From JAXMHB01 sp046346965 (GTDB lineage Bacteria > Pseudomonadota > Gammaproteobacteria > Xanthomonadales > SZUA-5): a stretch of DNA of 64,000 nt. A model generated the notes under the pieces. That model made no database searches and was not told the DNA's origin. It saw only the letters and a program-made list of their open reading frames with translations. How positions within the stretch are numbered: position 1 is the first letter of the stretch; each line of letters begins with the position of its first letter. The DNA lies in the NCBI GenBank assembly GCA_046346965.1, contig JAXMHB010000011.1, positions 1-64,000 of the forward strand. Reading direction: 5' to 3'. Made by a program: the position numbers and the translations under genes. This document shows positions 27,480 through 35,687 of the stretch, in pieces.

Positions 27480-28686
27480 TTGGTTTGGGAGCAAGTGGCG
27501 GAGTGACGAGCCCCCCTGGTGCCTCTGTACAGCACACGCACGTGGGTCAGCAGGTCACTCCGCCGCTTGATTCTCCACCCATCGCTCGGACAGTTGCCAG
27601 TGTTCAACACACGTATATGCAAGGCGGACGCCGTGGTGGAGAACCGCTCTCACCCACACACAGTCGGAGGGCGCGCACATGAGCTTCGTCGGCATCGATG
27701 TCAGCAAGAAGGAACTGGTGCTGTTTCACTGGGAACGCAAGATCTCCTGGAAGGCGGCGCAGACTCCCCAGGGCTGGGCTGAGGTGCTGACGCGCCTGCA
27801 GGAATGGAAGGTCGAGCGCGTCGCGCTGGAGGCCACCGGGGCCTATGAGCGCGGCATTGCAGATGTGCTCGCCCGCGCGGGCTTGCATGTCTTGAGGCTC
27901 AACCCGCGAATGGCGCGCGACCTGGCCAAGGGCATGGGCTACCTCGCCAAGACCGATCGTGTCGATGCCAAAGTGCTCGCGGAGATCGCCTCGATACGGC
28001 CCAACCACCCGCGCTGGGCGCCGCCCACGCTGGCGGACGACGAACTGCGCCAACTGGTGGAGTGGCGCCTGGATCTGGTCGAAAGTGGTACGCAGGAGAA
28101 GAATCGCCTGCAGATGGCGACCAGCAAGTTTGTCCAACGCTCGATCAACCTCCTGCTCAAGCAGCTGGACAAGGCCATCGACAAGGTCGAGAAAGAGATC
28201 AAGGCGCGCATCAAAGACCAACCGGAACTCAAGCTCGACGCCGAGTTGCTGGATGCGGAGAAGGGGGTCGGCTGGATCACCGCCGTCAGTCTGCTGATCC
28301 TGCTCCCGGAGATCGGGTCTGCCACCCGCGGCCAGATCAGCCTGCTCGCCGGCCTGGCCCCGGTAGCCAATGACAGCGGCGAGCAGCGAGGCAAACGCCA
28401 CATCCGTGGCGGACGCAAAGCGGCGCGTACAGCGCTGTACATGGCGACCCTCTCCGCCACTACCTGCAACCCCGACATTGCCGCCTTCTACCGTCGCCTG
28501 AAGGAGACCAAAGGCAAGGAATCCAAAGTCGCGCTAACCGCCGCCATGCGCAAGCTCTTGGTGCGACTCAACGCCAAGTTGCGCGACGCGCGGGAGCGCC
28601 GACGCGGCGATGACTTGCCAAAAACGGCTTGACTTTGAACACAGCTGCTGACCCGCTCTTGGCTCCACGCACCCACGTTTGGCAAG
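27480..28686 (+). mobile_element. IS110-family insertion sequence (limits not resolved)
   Basis: One transposase gene with about 200 nt of upstream non-coding DNA and about 50 nt downstream. IS110 elements lack terminal inverted repeats, so the ends cannot be set by eye; the limits given are approximate. The upstream part contains two related segments, CAGCACACGCACGTGGG (near 27533) and CAACACACGTATATGC (near 27605), that could belong to a structured guide (bridge) RNA. Confidence 0.7.
27679..28632 (+). CDS. IS110-family transposase
   Basis: This DEDD transposase (317 aa) has an N-terminal RuvC-like domain with Asp7 (GIDVSK), Glu51 (ALEATGAY), Asp93 and Asp96 (KTDRVDAKVLAE), and a C-terminal transposase_20-type domain with LLAGLAPVANDSGEQRGKRHIRGGR, carrying the conserved Ser region. 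Both domains look complete and uninterrupted, so the element may be active. The ATG follows CGGAGGG. IS110 transposases use a guide RNA encoded in the flanking non-coding DNA of the element. Confidence 0.93.
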   Translation: MSFVGIDVSKKELVLFHWERKISWKAAQTPQGWAEVLTRLQEWKVERVALEATGAYERGIADVLARAGLHVLRLNPRMARDLAKGMGYLAKTDRVDAKVLAEIASIRPNHPRWAPPTLADDELRQLVEWRLDLVESGTQEKNRLQMATSKFVQRSINLLLKQLDKAIDKVEKEIKARIKDQPELKLDAELLDAEKGVGWITAVSLLILLPEIGSATRGQISLLAGLAPVANDSGEQRGKRHIRGGRKAARTALYMATLSATTCNPDIAAFYRRLKETKGKESKVALTAAMRKLLVRLNAKLRDARERRRGDDLPKTA

Positions 28687-28719
28687 CGGTTCGCAAGAGC
28701 TTGCTTAAACGCCGCACCG

Positions 28720-29691
28720 TTACCTGCGGCTGCGGCGCATCGCCAGGGCCGCGAGCATTTCCTGAGCCACGCTGGCGGCTGCGAAGGCGGTGATTTCGCT
28801 GTGGTCGTAGGCGGGTGACACTTCCACCACGTCCATGCCGAGCAGGTTCAGCGTGCCGAGTCCACGGATCAACTCCAGCGCCTGATGCGTGGAGAAGCCG
28901 CCCACCACCGGTGTGCCGGTACCCGGCGCGTAGGCGGGATCGAGAAAATCGATGTCGAAGCTGAGGTAGCAGGGGCGCTGGCCTACGCGCTGATGGATCG
29001 CTTGCAGTGCCGCATCCACGCCATGGCGATGCAGCCAGCGCGCATCGCAGACCTCGAAGCCGTGAGTCTCCGGATTGCGCGTGCGCATGCCGAGTTGGAT
29101 CGAGCAGCCGGGGTCGACGATGCCCTGGATGGCGGCGTGATAGAACATGCTGCCGTGGTCGATGCGCTGCTGCGGCTCGGCCCAGGTATCGCTGTGCGCA
29201 TCGAAGTGGATCAGCGCGATACCTTGCGACTGCTGTCGGCGCAGGGCCTTCAGGATCGGGTAGCTGATGTAGTGATCGCCGCCCAGCGCCAGCGCGGTCA
29301 CGCCGGCATCGGCAAAGGCGGCGAATTGCGCCTCGATCTGCGCGGTCGTGCGCTCCGGCTGGCCGGCATCGAAATAGACATCGCCCCAATCGATGATGTG
29401 CAGCGCCTCGCAGGGATCTACCGGCCAGGCGTAGGGGCCGCACCACGCCAGCGAGGCGGAGGCGGCGCGGATGGCGCGCGGACCCAGGCGCGTGCCCGGG
29501 CGGTTGGTGGTGGCGAGATCGAAAGGGACGCCAACGACGGCGACATCGACGCCGCTCAGGTCCTTGCTGTAGCGCCGGCGCAGGAAACTCAGTGCGCCGG
29601 AGTAGGTGGGTTCGGCGATGCTGCCGTAGGGGCTGCTGCGGGTGTAGGCCAGATCGGTGGTTTGCGGATGGGCGTTGTGTTCGGTGCTCAT
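28720..29691 (-). CDS. speB: Agmatinase/arginase family ureohydrolase
   Basis: This 323-residue ureohydrolase has all manganese-binding motifs: GGDHY, FDAHSDTW, and SFDIDFLDPAYAPGTGTP. The last motif and the length are typical of agmatinase (agmatine to putrescine plus urea), though guanidinobutyrase or related activities are possible. The adjacent aminotransferase, PuuR-like regulator and aldehyde dehydrogenase form a putrescine degradation set, which supports agmatinase. It lies downstream of the aminotransferase on the same strand. Confidence 0.88.
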   Translation of the reverse strand: MSTEHNAHPQTTDLAYTRSSPYGSIAEPTYSGALSFLRRRYSKDLSGVDVAVVGVPFDLATTNRPGTRLGPRAIRAASASLAWCGPYAWPVDPCEALHIIDWGDVYFDAGQPERTTAQIEAQFAAFADAGVTALALGGDHYISYPILKALRRQQSQGIALIHFDAHSDTWAEPQQRIDHGSMFYHAAIQGIVDPGCSIQLGMRTRNPETHGFEVCDARWLHRHGVDAALQAIHQRVGQRPCYLSFDIDFLDPAYAPGTGTPVVGGFSTHQALELIRGLGTLNLLGMDVVEVSPAYDHSEITAFAAASVAQEMLAALAMRRSRR

Positions 29692-29797
29692 GTCAGGGCC
29701 CTGGACGGGGACCCGCCTGTTGGTCCCCGTACTGGTTACGCTTGAAGCACCGCGACCCGGTCAGGCTTTGGTCGCGGTGTAATCGGGCCCTGGCGGC

Positions 29798-31168
29798 TTA
29801 TGCAGTCTCGCGGATGGCCTCCGCCAAGCGCTGGAACAAGCTGTCGATGTGGGATTTCTCGATGATCAGCGGCGGCGACAGCGCGATCACATCGCCGGTG
29901 GTGCGGATCAACAGATCCTTCTCGTGGAAGCAGCGGGTGAACACTTCATAGGCGCGCGCACCGACGGCGCCCGGGCGCGAGCTGAGTTCGATCGCGCCGA
30001 TCAGGCCGTAGTTGCGGATATCAATGACGTTCGGCAGTCCACGCAGCGCATGGATCGCGTTCTCCCAGTACGGCCCCAACTCGATCGCCTTGTCGAACAA
30101 GCCTTCCTCGCGGTAGATGTCCAGCGTGGCCAGCGCCGCCGCGCAGGCGACCGGATGGCCGGAGTAGGTGTAGCCGTGGAACAGTTCGATGGCGCCCTCC
30201 GGGCCGTGCATGAAGGCGTCGTGGATGGCCTTGCTGGCGAGCACCGCGCCCATCGGAACGCTGCCGTTGCTGAGGCCTTTGGCGACCGTGATCAGATCCG
30301 GCGTGACGCCGAAACGCTGTGCCGCGAAGGCGTTACCGACGCGCCCGAAGCCGGTGATGACTTCGTCGAAAATCAACAAGATGCCGTGCTTGTCGCAGAT
30401 CTCGCGCAAGCGCTTCAAATAGCCCTCTGGCGGCAGCACGACACCGGCCGAGCCGGACACCGGTTCGACGATCACCGCGGCGATCGTGCTGGCGTCGTGC
30501 AGCAGCACGAGGCGCTCGAGGTCCTCCGCAAGCTCGATCCCGTGCGCCGGCAGACCGCGGCTGAAGGCATTGCGCGAGAGATCCAGCGTGTGGCGCAGAT
30601 GATCGGTACCCGGCAGCAAAGCGCCGAAGAACTTGCGATTGTTGGGCAGGCCGCCGACCGAGATGCCGCCGAAACCAACGCCGTGGTAGCCCTTTTCGCG
30701 GCCGATCAATCGGGTGCGCTGACCCTCGCCGCGCACGCGGTGGTAGGCGATGGCGATCTTCAGTGCCGTATCCACCGACTCCGAACCGGAATTGGTGAAA
30801 AACACATGCTTGAGCGGATCCGGCGCGATCTCGGCCAGCCGCTCAGCCACTTTGAAGGGCAGCGGGTGACCCATCTGGAAGGTCGGCGCGAAATCCATTG
30901 TCGCGATCTGCTGCTGCACGGCCTCGACGATGCGCTGGCGCGCATGCCCGGCGTTGCAGCACCACAGCCCGCCGGTGCCATCGAGAATCTCGCGCCCGTC
31001 GACCGAGCGGTAATGCATGCCGGCCGCACTCGCCAACAGGCGCGGCTTGTGCTTGAACTGGCGGTTGGAAGTGAACGGCATCCAGAAGGCGTCCATCTGA
31101 TCCGGCTGCGTCGTCGCCTCCTGACTGTAATGCGCGGCGTAGCCGCCGGATTCGGAAGGGTGGTTCAT
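29798..31168 (-). CDS. Class III aminotransferase (putrescine/omega-amino acid:pyruvate type)
   Basis: This PLP enzyme (456 aa) belongs to the omega-transaminase group. Seen: NSGSESVDTALKIAIAYH (phosphate-binding), GREKGYHGVGFGG, LIFDEVITGFGRVG with the PLP-contacting Asp, and the Schiff-base lysine in LITVAKGLSNGSVPMGA. The ATG at 31168 was chosen as the family-like N terminus (FWMPFTSNRQFK follows); open codons upstream cross the divergent promoter. With the regulator and aldehyde dehydrogenase it probably converts putrescine or a related amine to the aldehyde. Confidence 0.88.
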   Translation of the reverse strand: MNHPSESGGYAAHYSQEATTQPDQMDAFWMPFTSNRQFKHKPRLLASAAGMHYRSVDGREILDGTGGLWCCNAGHARQRIVEAVQQQIATMDFAPTFQMGHPLPFKVAERLAEIAPDPLKHVFFTNSGSESVDTALKIAIAYHRVRGEGQRTRLIGREKGYHGVGFGGISVGGLPNNRKFFGALLPGTDHLRHTLDLSRNAFSRGLPAHGIELAEDLERLVLLHDASTIAAVIVEPVSGSAGVVLPPEGYLKRLREICDKHGILLIFDEVITGFGRVGNAFAAQRFGVTPDLITVAKGLSNGSVPMGAVLASKAIHDAFMHGPEGAIELFHGYTYSGHPVACAAALATLDIYREEGLFDKAIELGPYWENAIHALRGLPNVIDIRNYGLIGAIELSSRPGAVGARAYEVFTRCFHEKDLLIRTTGDVIALSPPLIIEKSHIDSLFQRLAEAIRETA

Positions 31169-31192
31169 GGAGGCGCGCTCCTGGGGTGGGAG

Positions 31193-31210
31193 TGTCGAAA
31201 ATACTTGACA
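31193..31210. promoter_or_regulatory. Candidate operator 1 for the PuuR-like regulator
   Basis: TGTCGAAAATACTTGACA has inverted TGTC/GACA ends and lies in the divergent promoter. A close relative occurs at 31267-31285. The match to the regulator is inferred from position and duplication only. Confidence 0.45.
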
Positions 31211-31266
31211 AGCGCGCCCGATGCGAGAGGCGAAAGGGCCTTCTGACGCCATCTGCACGCACAGCC

Positions 31267-31285
31267 TGTCGAATATCTGGCAACA
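31267..31285. promoter_or_regulatory. Candidate operator 2 for the PuuR-like regulator
   Basis: TGTCGAATATCTGGCAACA shares the TGTCGAA-ATA-CT-G-CA pattern of the site at 31193-31210 and sits just before the regulator start codon, as an autorepression site would. Confidence 0.4.
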
Positions 31286-31292
31286 TTCGGCC

Positions 31293-31841
31293 ATGGACAT
31301 CGGACTACGACTGCAAGGTGTGCGTAAGCGCAAAGGCCTCAGCCAGCGCGAGTTGGCCAAGCGCGTCGGTGTCACCAACAGCACGATCTCGCTGATCGAG
31401 CAGAACAAGGTCAGTCCCTCGATCAGCTCGCTGAAGAAGGTGCTCGACGGCATTCCGATCACGCTGGCGGAGTTCTTCACCGCCGACGAAGCGGAACTCG
31501 ACGACGGTCCCTTCTTTCGCGCGGCGCAGTTGCCCGACCTCGGTAACAACGGCATTCATTACTTTCTGGTCGGCCGTCATGATCGTCGACGTCGCCAGAT
31601 GTGCATCCTGCGCGAGTTGATGCCGCCCGGCAGCGACACCGGCGCGGAAATGCTCTCGCATGAGGGCGAGGAGGGCGGTGTCATCATCAGCGGCGCGGTG
31701 GAAGTCACCGTCGGCGAGGAGGTGCGCGTGCTCGGTCCCGGCGACGCCTACTATTTCGACAGCCGATTGCCGCATCGTTTTCGCAACCTCGGCGACGACG
31801 TCGCTGTGCTGGTCAGCGCCAGCACGCCGCCGACCTTTTGA
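31293..31841 (+). CDS. puuR: PuuR-like transcriptional regulator (HTH-cupin)
   Basis: This 182-residue regulator has an N-terminal XRE-type helix-turn-helix (RLQGVRKRKGLSQRELAKRVGVTNSTISLIEQNKVSPSISSLKKVLDGI) and a C-terminal cupin (EGEEGGVIISGAVEVTVGEEVRVLGPGDAYYFDSRLPHRFRN). That is the PuuR layout, a repressor relieved by putrescine. Its position between divergent aminotransferase and aldehyde dehydrogenase genes fits that role. The ATG at 31293 was chosen as the start of the HTH domain; upstream codons overlap the promoter. Confidence 0.87.
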   Translation: MDIGLRLQGVRKRKGLSQRELAKRVGVTNSTISLIEQNKVSPSISSLKKVLDGIPITLAEFFTADEAELDDGPFFRAAQLPDLGNNGIHYFLVGRHDRRRRQMCILRELMPPGSDTGAEMLSHEGEEGGVIISGAVEVTVGEEVRVLGPGDAYYFDSRLPHRFRNLGDDVAVLVSASTPPTF

Positions 31842-31863
31842 TCTCAGGCACGGAGTACCCCGC

Positions 31864-33351
31864 ATGAAGCAATCCGACTGGCTGGCGCGCGCGGCAACGC
31901 TGCGCTTTCCGCATCAGGCGCTGATCGACGGCAAAGCGGTCGCGGCGATTGCCGGCGAGACCTTCGATTGCATCAGCCCGATCGACGGGCGGGTGCTGAC
32001 CCAGGTGGCGTCGTGTGGCGAGCGCGATGTGGAGCTGGCGGTGAGCATCGCGCGCCAGCGCTTCGAGTCTGGCGTGTGGGCGAATCGCTCCCCGGTGCAG
32101 CGCAAGCGCGTGCTGCAGAAGCTGGCCGAGTTGATGCAGACGCATCGGGAAGAACTCGCGCTGCTTGAAACGCTGGACATGGGCAAGCCGATCAGCGACG
32201 CGCTCGCCGTGGATGTGGCGGCCAGCGTGCGCTGCATGCACTGGACGGCGGAGGCCATCGACAAGGTCTACGGCGAAGTCGCCCCGACCGGCCCGGATGA
32301 GCTCGGGTTGATCACGCGTGAGCCGCTGGGCGTCGTCGCGGCCATCGTGCCATGGAACTTTCCGCTGCTGATGGCGGTGTGGAAGATCGCGCCGGCGCTG
32401 GCCTGCGGCAATTCGGTGATCCTGAAGCCCTCGGAGAAATCGCCGTTGACCGCGCTGCGGCTGGGCGAGCTGGCGCTCGAGGCCGGTTTGCCGCCCGGCG
32501 TGCTGAACGTGCTCCCCGGCTATGGCAAGACCGCCGGCGAGCCGCTGGCGCTGCACATGGACGTCGACGGGCTGGTGTTCACCGGCTCGACCGCAGTCGG
32601 CAAGCATCTGCTCGGTTGCGCTGCGCGTTCGAACATGAAGCGCGCCTACATGGAATGCGGCGGCAAGAGCCCCAATGTGGTGTTCGCCGATGCGCCGGAT
32701 CTGAAGCAGGCCGCCGCTGCCGCCGCGTCCGGCATCTTTTACAACCAGGGCGAAGTCTGCACCGCGGCCTCGCGTCTGCTGGTCGAGGAATCCATCCGCG
32801 AGGACTTCGTCGCCGCCGTGGTCGAGGCCGGCCGGCGCATGCAGCCGCGGCATCCGCTCGATCCCGACGCGCCGATGGGCGCCATGGTGGATGAGGTGCA
32901 GATGCAGCGCGTGCTCGGCTACATCGAGCAGGGCGCTCGTCAGGGCGCGGCTCTGCGGCTCGGCGGGCAGCGCGTGCTGACCGAGACCGGTGGCTACTAC
33001 ATCGAACCCACGGTGTTCGATCAGGTGCGCCCGGAGATGACCATCGCCTGCGAGGAAATCTTCGGGCCGGTGCTCTCTGTGATCGGCTTCCGCGATGAGC
33101 AGGAAGCGCTGCGCATCGCCAACGACAGCCAGTACGGTCTGGCGGCCGGTGTGTGGACGCGCGACATCAGCCGTGCGCACCGGATGGCGCGGCGCCTGCG
33201 CGCCGGCAGCGTCTGGGTCAACTACTGGGACGGCGGCGACATGACCGCGCCCTTCGGTGGCTACAAACAGTCCGGCAACGGCCGCGACAAATCCCTGCAC
33301 GCCTTCGAGAAATACACCGAGGTCAAGGCGACCTGGATCAACCTGGGCTGA
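31864..33351 (+). CDS. puuC: Aldehyde dehydrogenase, PuuC-like
   Basis: This NAD(P)-dependent aldehyde dehydrogenase (495 aa, normal length) carries GVVAAIVPWNFPLLMAVWK, the NAD-binding FTGSTAVGK, catalytic Glu in MECGGKSPN, and catalytic Cys in NQGEVCTAASRL. The closest type is gamma-glutamyl-gamma-aminobutyraldehyde dehydrogenase (PuuC). It follows the regulator by 22 nt and probably oxidises the aldehyde made by the divergent aminotransferase. Confidence 0.9.
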   Translation: MKQSDWLARAATLRFPHQALIDGKAVAAIAGETFDCISPIDGRVLTQVASCGERDVELAVSIARQRFESGVWANRSPVQRKRVLQKLAELMQTHREELALLETLDMGKPISDALAVDVAASVRCMHWTAEAIDKVYGEVAPTGPDELGLITREPLGVVAAIVPWNFPLLMAVWKIAPALACGNSVILKPSEKSPLTALRLGELALEAGLPPGVLNVLPGYGKTAGEPLALHMDVDGLVFTGSTAVGKHLLGCAARSNMKRAYMECGGKSPNVVFADAPDLKQAAAAAASGIFYNQGEVCTAASRLLVEESIREDFVAAVVEAGRRMQPRHPLDPDAPMGAMVDEVQMQRVLGYIEQGARQGAALRLGGQRVLTETGGYYIEPTVFDQVRPEMTIACEEIFGPVLSVIGFRDEQEALRIANDSQYGLAAGVWTRDISRAHRMARRLRAGSVWVNYWDGGDMTAPFGGYKQSGNGRDKSLHAFEKYTEVKATWINLG

Positions 33352-33355
33352 GGCG

Positions 33356-33379
33356 GCGCCGCGGTTTGCACCGCGGCGC
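33356..33379. terminator. Hairpin between convergent puuC and rluB
   Basis: A 9-bp perfect stem (GCGCCGCGG / CCGCGGCGC) with a 6-nt loop lies in the 36-nt gap between the two converging stops. No T tract, so it is called from position. Confidence 0.5.
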
Positions 33380-33387
33380 GACCAGAC

Positions 33388-35064
33388 TCAACGCGCCGGC
33401 TTGCGGCCGCGCGGTGCGCCGGCGCCGCCAGCGCCGCCGCGCGGACCACTCGATGCACGCGGGCCCCCCGGGCCGCGCGGACCTGCGGAACTGCGCGGGC
33501 CTCCGCTGCTGCGCGGACCGGCGGCAGCTCGCGGGCCTGCGGCGCGCGGCCCACTGGCGCTACGTGGACCCGATGCGCCGCGGGGAGCGTCCGCGCCGCG
33601 CGGGCCAGCGCTGCTGCGCCCGCCCGGACCGCTGCGATCACTCGATGGACCCGAGCGCGGGCCGCGCGGACCTGCGCCGGCACCGCGCGGACCGTCGGTG
33701 CGTGCACCAGCTCGCGCGGGGCCGTCCCAGGCGCCGGGACGCGCGGCTCGGGGACTGCGTTCGGTACGCGCGTCTGCGCTGCGCGGGCCGCGATCGCCCG
33801 CGTCGCTGCGTGCGCGCGGGGCGCTGTCGCGTCCGGCCCAGGGCGTAGACGGGCGCGGGCCGGAGCCGGCGCCGCGGTCGCGCGATCCTGAAGGGCGTGC
33901 GCTGCGCGCCGGGCGTTCGCCGCCGGCATCGTCGCGCGGACCGCTGCGATAGGGTCGCGCGCCGCCTTCCGGACGTGGCGGGCGCGCGGCGTAGGGCCTG
34001 TCGGTGCCAGGACCACTGCGGCGCGGGGCAGGGCGGCTGTCGCCGCGCGGCGAGCGCCGCTCACCCTCGGGCGCGTGGATCGGTTCGAAGCTGACGCCGC
34101 CGCGGCGCGCGCCTTCGCGCTCGCCGCTGCGCGCACGCGGACCGGCGCGGCGTTCGGCGAACGCTTCCGAGGCCTCGCGTTTCCAGCGCGGATTGCCCTC
34201 GGGACGCTCGCGGCGTTGGCCGCGTTCCTGTTTGCGGGCCTTCTCGATCGGCACGATGCGCAACTCGGTGCGCGTGCTCATCGGCAGGTCCACCGATTGC
34301 AGCAGGCGCGCGATCTCGTCGGCGTCCAGCTCCCGATACCAGCTGCGCTTCAAGTCCTTGCCGAGCTCGATGACGCCGTAACGCACGCGCTTGAGGCGAC
34401 TGACCTCGGCCTCCACCGCGTCCCACAGCCGGCGCACCTCACGCTGACGGCCTTCCTTCAGCACCACCTTGAACCACTTGTTGCTGCCTTCGCCGCCCAG
34501 CGCCTCGATCTCGTCGAAATGGGCCGGGCCGTCCTCGAGTTCGACGCCCTTGCGCAGACGCTGCAATTGTTCCTCGCTGACATCGCCGTGGATGCGGCAC
34601 AGGTACTCGCGTTCGACCTCCTGCGAGGGATGCATCAGCCGGTTCGCCAGTTCGCCGTCGGTGGTGAACAGCAACAGGCCGGCGGTGTTCAGATCCAGCC
34701 GACCGACCGAGATCCAGCGCAGGCCCTTGAGCCGTGGCAGCCGGTCGAACACGGTCGGACGGCCTTCCGGATCGTTGGCGGTGGTGACCTCGCCCTCGGG
34801 CTTGTTGTAGGCCAGCACGCGCGGGCCTTCATGGGTGACGGCGCGCACGACGAACTCGCGGCCATCGAGCTTGACCGTCTGCCCATCGCCCAGCGAGTCA
34901 CCAATCGAGGCCGGACGGCCATCGACTTCGATCTCGCCGCGCAGCACGCGCTCCTCGATCATCCGGCGCGAGCCGAGGCCGGCCTTGGACAGCAGCTTCT
35001 GCAGGCGTTCGGGGCCGACAATGTCAGAGCCGCGTTTGAGCGACAGGGTAGTGCGGGCTTTCAT
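33388..35064 (-). CDS. rluB: 23S rRNA pseudouridine synthase RluB with a long low-complexity tail
   Basis: This enzyme makes pseudouridine 2605 in 23S rRNA. An S4 domain (ERLQKLLSKAGLGSRR..., residues 19-75) is followed by the RsuA/RluB catalytic domain with Asp124 in GRLDLNTAGLLLFTTDG. The core ends near residue 265. The remaining roughly 290 residues are a disordered Arg/Gly/Pro/Ser tail ending in many GPR-type repeats, making the protein 558 aa against about 290 in E. coli. Such tails probably bind RNA. It overlaps scpB by 4 nt, the usual scpA-scpB-rluB arrangement. Confidence 0.93.
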   Translation of the reverse strand: MKARTTLSLKRGSDIVGPERLQKLLSKAGLGSRRMIEERVLRGEIEVDGRPASIGDSLGDGQTVKLDGREFVVRAVTHEGPRVLAYNKPEGEVTTANDPEGRPTVFDRLPRLKGLRWISVGRLDLNTAGLLLFTTDGELANRLMHPSQEVEREYLCRIHGDVSEEQLQRLRKGVELEDGPAHFDEIEALGGEGSNKWFKVVLKEGRQREVRRLWDAVEAEVSRLKRVRYGVIELGKDLKRSWYRELDADEIARLLQSVDLPMSTRTELRIVPIEKARKQERGQRRERPEGNPRWKREASEAFAERRAGPRARSGEREGARRGGVSFEPIHAPEGERRSPRGDSRPAPRRSGPGTDRPYAARPPRPEGGARPYRSGPRDDAGGERPARSARPSGSRDRGAGSGPRPSTPWAGRDSAPRARSDAGDRGPRSADARTERSPRAARPGAWDGPARAGARTDGPRGAGAGPRGPRSGPSSDRSGPGGRSSAGPRGADAPRGASGPRSASGPRAAGPRAAAGPRSSGGPRSSAGPRGPGGPRASSGPRGGAGGAGAPRGRKPAR

Positions 35065-35687
35065 TGGCGGGTCTCCGTCGACGGGGCTGCGACCGCTGCC
35101 ACCTCGACCGCTGCGGGCGGGCTCGGTTGATTGCGATCGGGGAAGGCAAGTTCAGGTTCCATGGACTCAAGATCGCGGATCTCGGCCAGGGTGGGCAATT
35201 CATCCAGACTCTTCAGGCTGAAGTAGTCCAGAAAGGCGCGCGTGGTGCCGTACAGCGCCGGGCGGCCAGGGACGTCGCGATGGCCGATGACGCGGATCCA
35301 CTCGCGTTCTTCCAGCGTCTTGATGATCTGGGTGCTCACCGCCACGCCGCGCACCGCCTCGATCTCGCCGCGCGTGATCGGCTGGCGATAGGCGATCAGC
35401 GCCAGGGTTTCCATCAGCGCCCGCGAGTACTTGCTCTGGCGCTCGGTCCACAGGCGCGCCACATGGGCGTGCACCTGCGCCTTGACCTGATAGCGAAAGC
35501 CGCTGGCGACCTCGACCAGTTCGACGCCGCGCTCGGCGCAATCGGCCATCAGCGACTGCATGACCTGCGCCAGCTCCGTGTGCGAGGGCCGTTCCTGCTC
35601 GTCGAACAACTCGGCGATCTGCGCCAGGGTCAAGGGCTGGCCGGCGGCCAGCAGGGCCGCCTCGACGATGGCTTTGAGTGTGTTCAT
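35061..35687 (-). CDS. scpB: Segregation and condensation protein B
   Basis: This 208-residue winged-helix protein is the ScpB (kleisin-associated) subunit of the SMC-ScpAB condensin. Seen: IVEAALLAAGQPLTLAQIAELF at the N terminus, the winged-helix pattern ALMETLALIAYRQPITRGEIEAVRGVAVS, and LYGTTRAFLDYFSLKSLDELP. The C terminus is a short variable Ala/Val/Pro tail. It is translationally coupled on both sides (4-nt overlaps with scpA and rluB). Confidence 0.95.
   Translation of the reverse strand: MNTLKAIVEAALLAAGQPLTLAQIAELFDEQERPSHTELAQVMQSLMADCAERGVELVEVASGFRYQVKAQVHAHVARLWTERQSKYSRALMETLALIAYRQPITRGEIEAVRGVAVSTQIIKTLEEREWIRVIGHRDVPGRPALYGTTRAFLDYFSLKSLDELPTLAEIRDLESMEPELAFPDRNQPSPPAAVEVAAVAAPSTETRQ

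Noticed and set aside
33261..34136. Genes within the 3' half of rluB in other frames
   Set aside because: Low-complexity shadow of the Arg/Gly/Pro tail.
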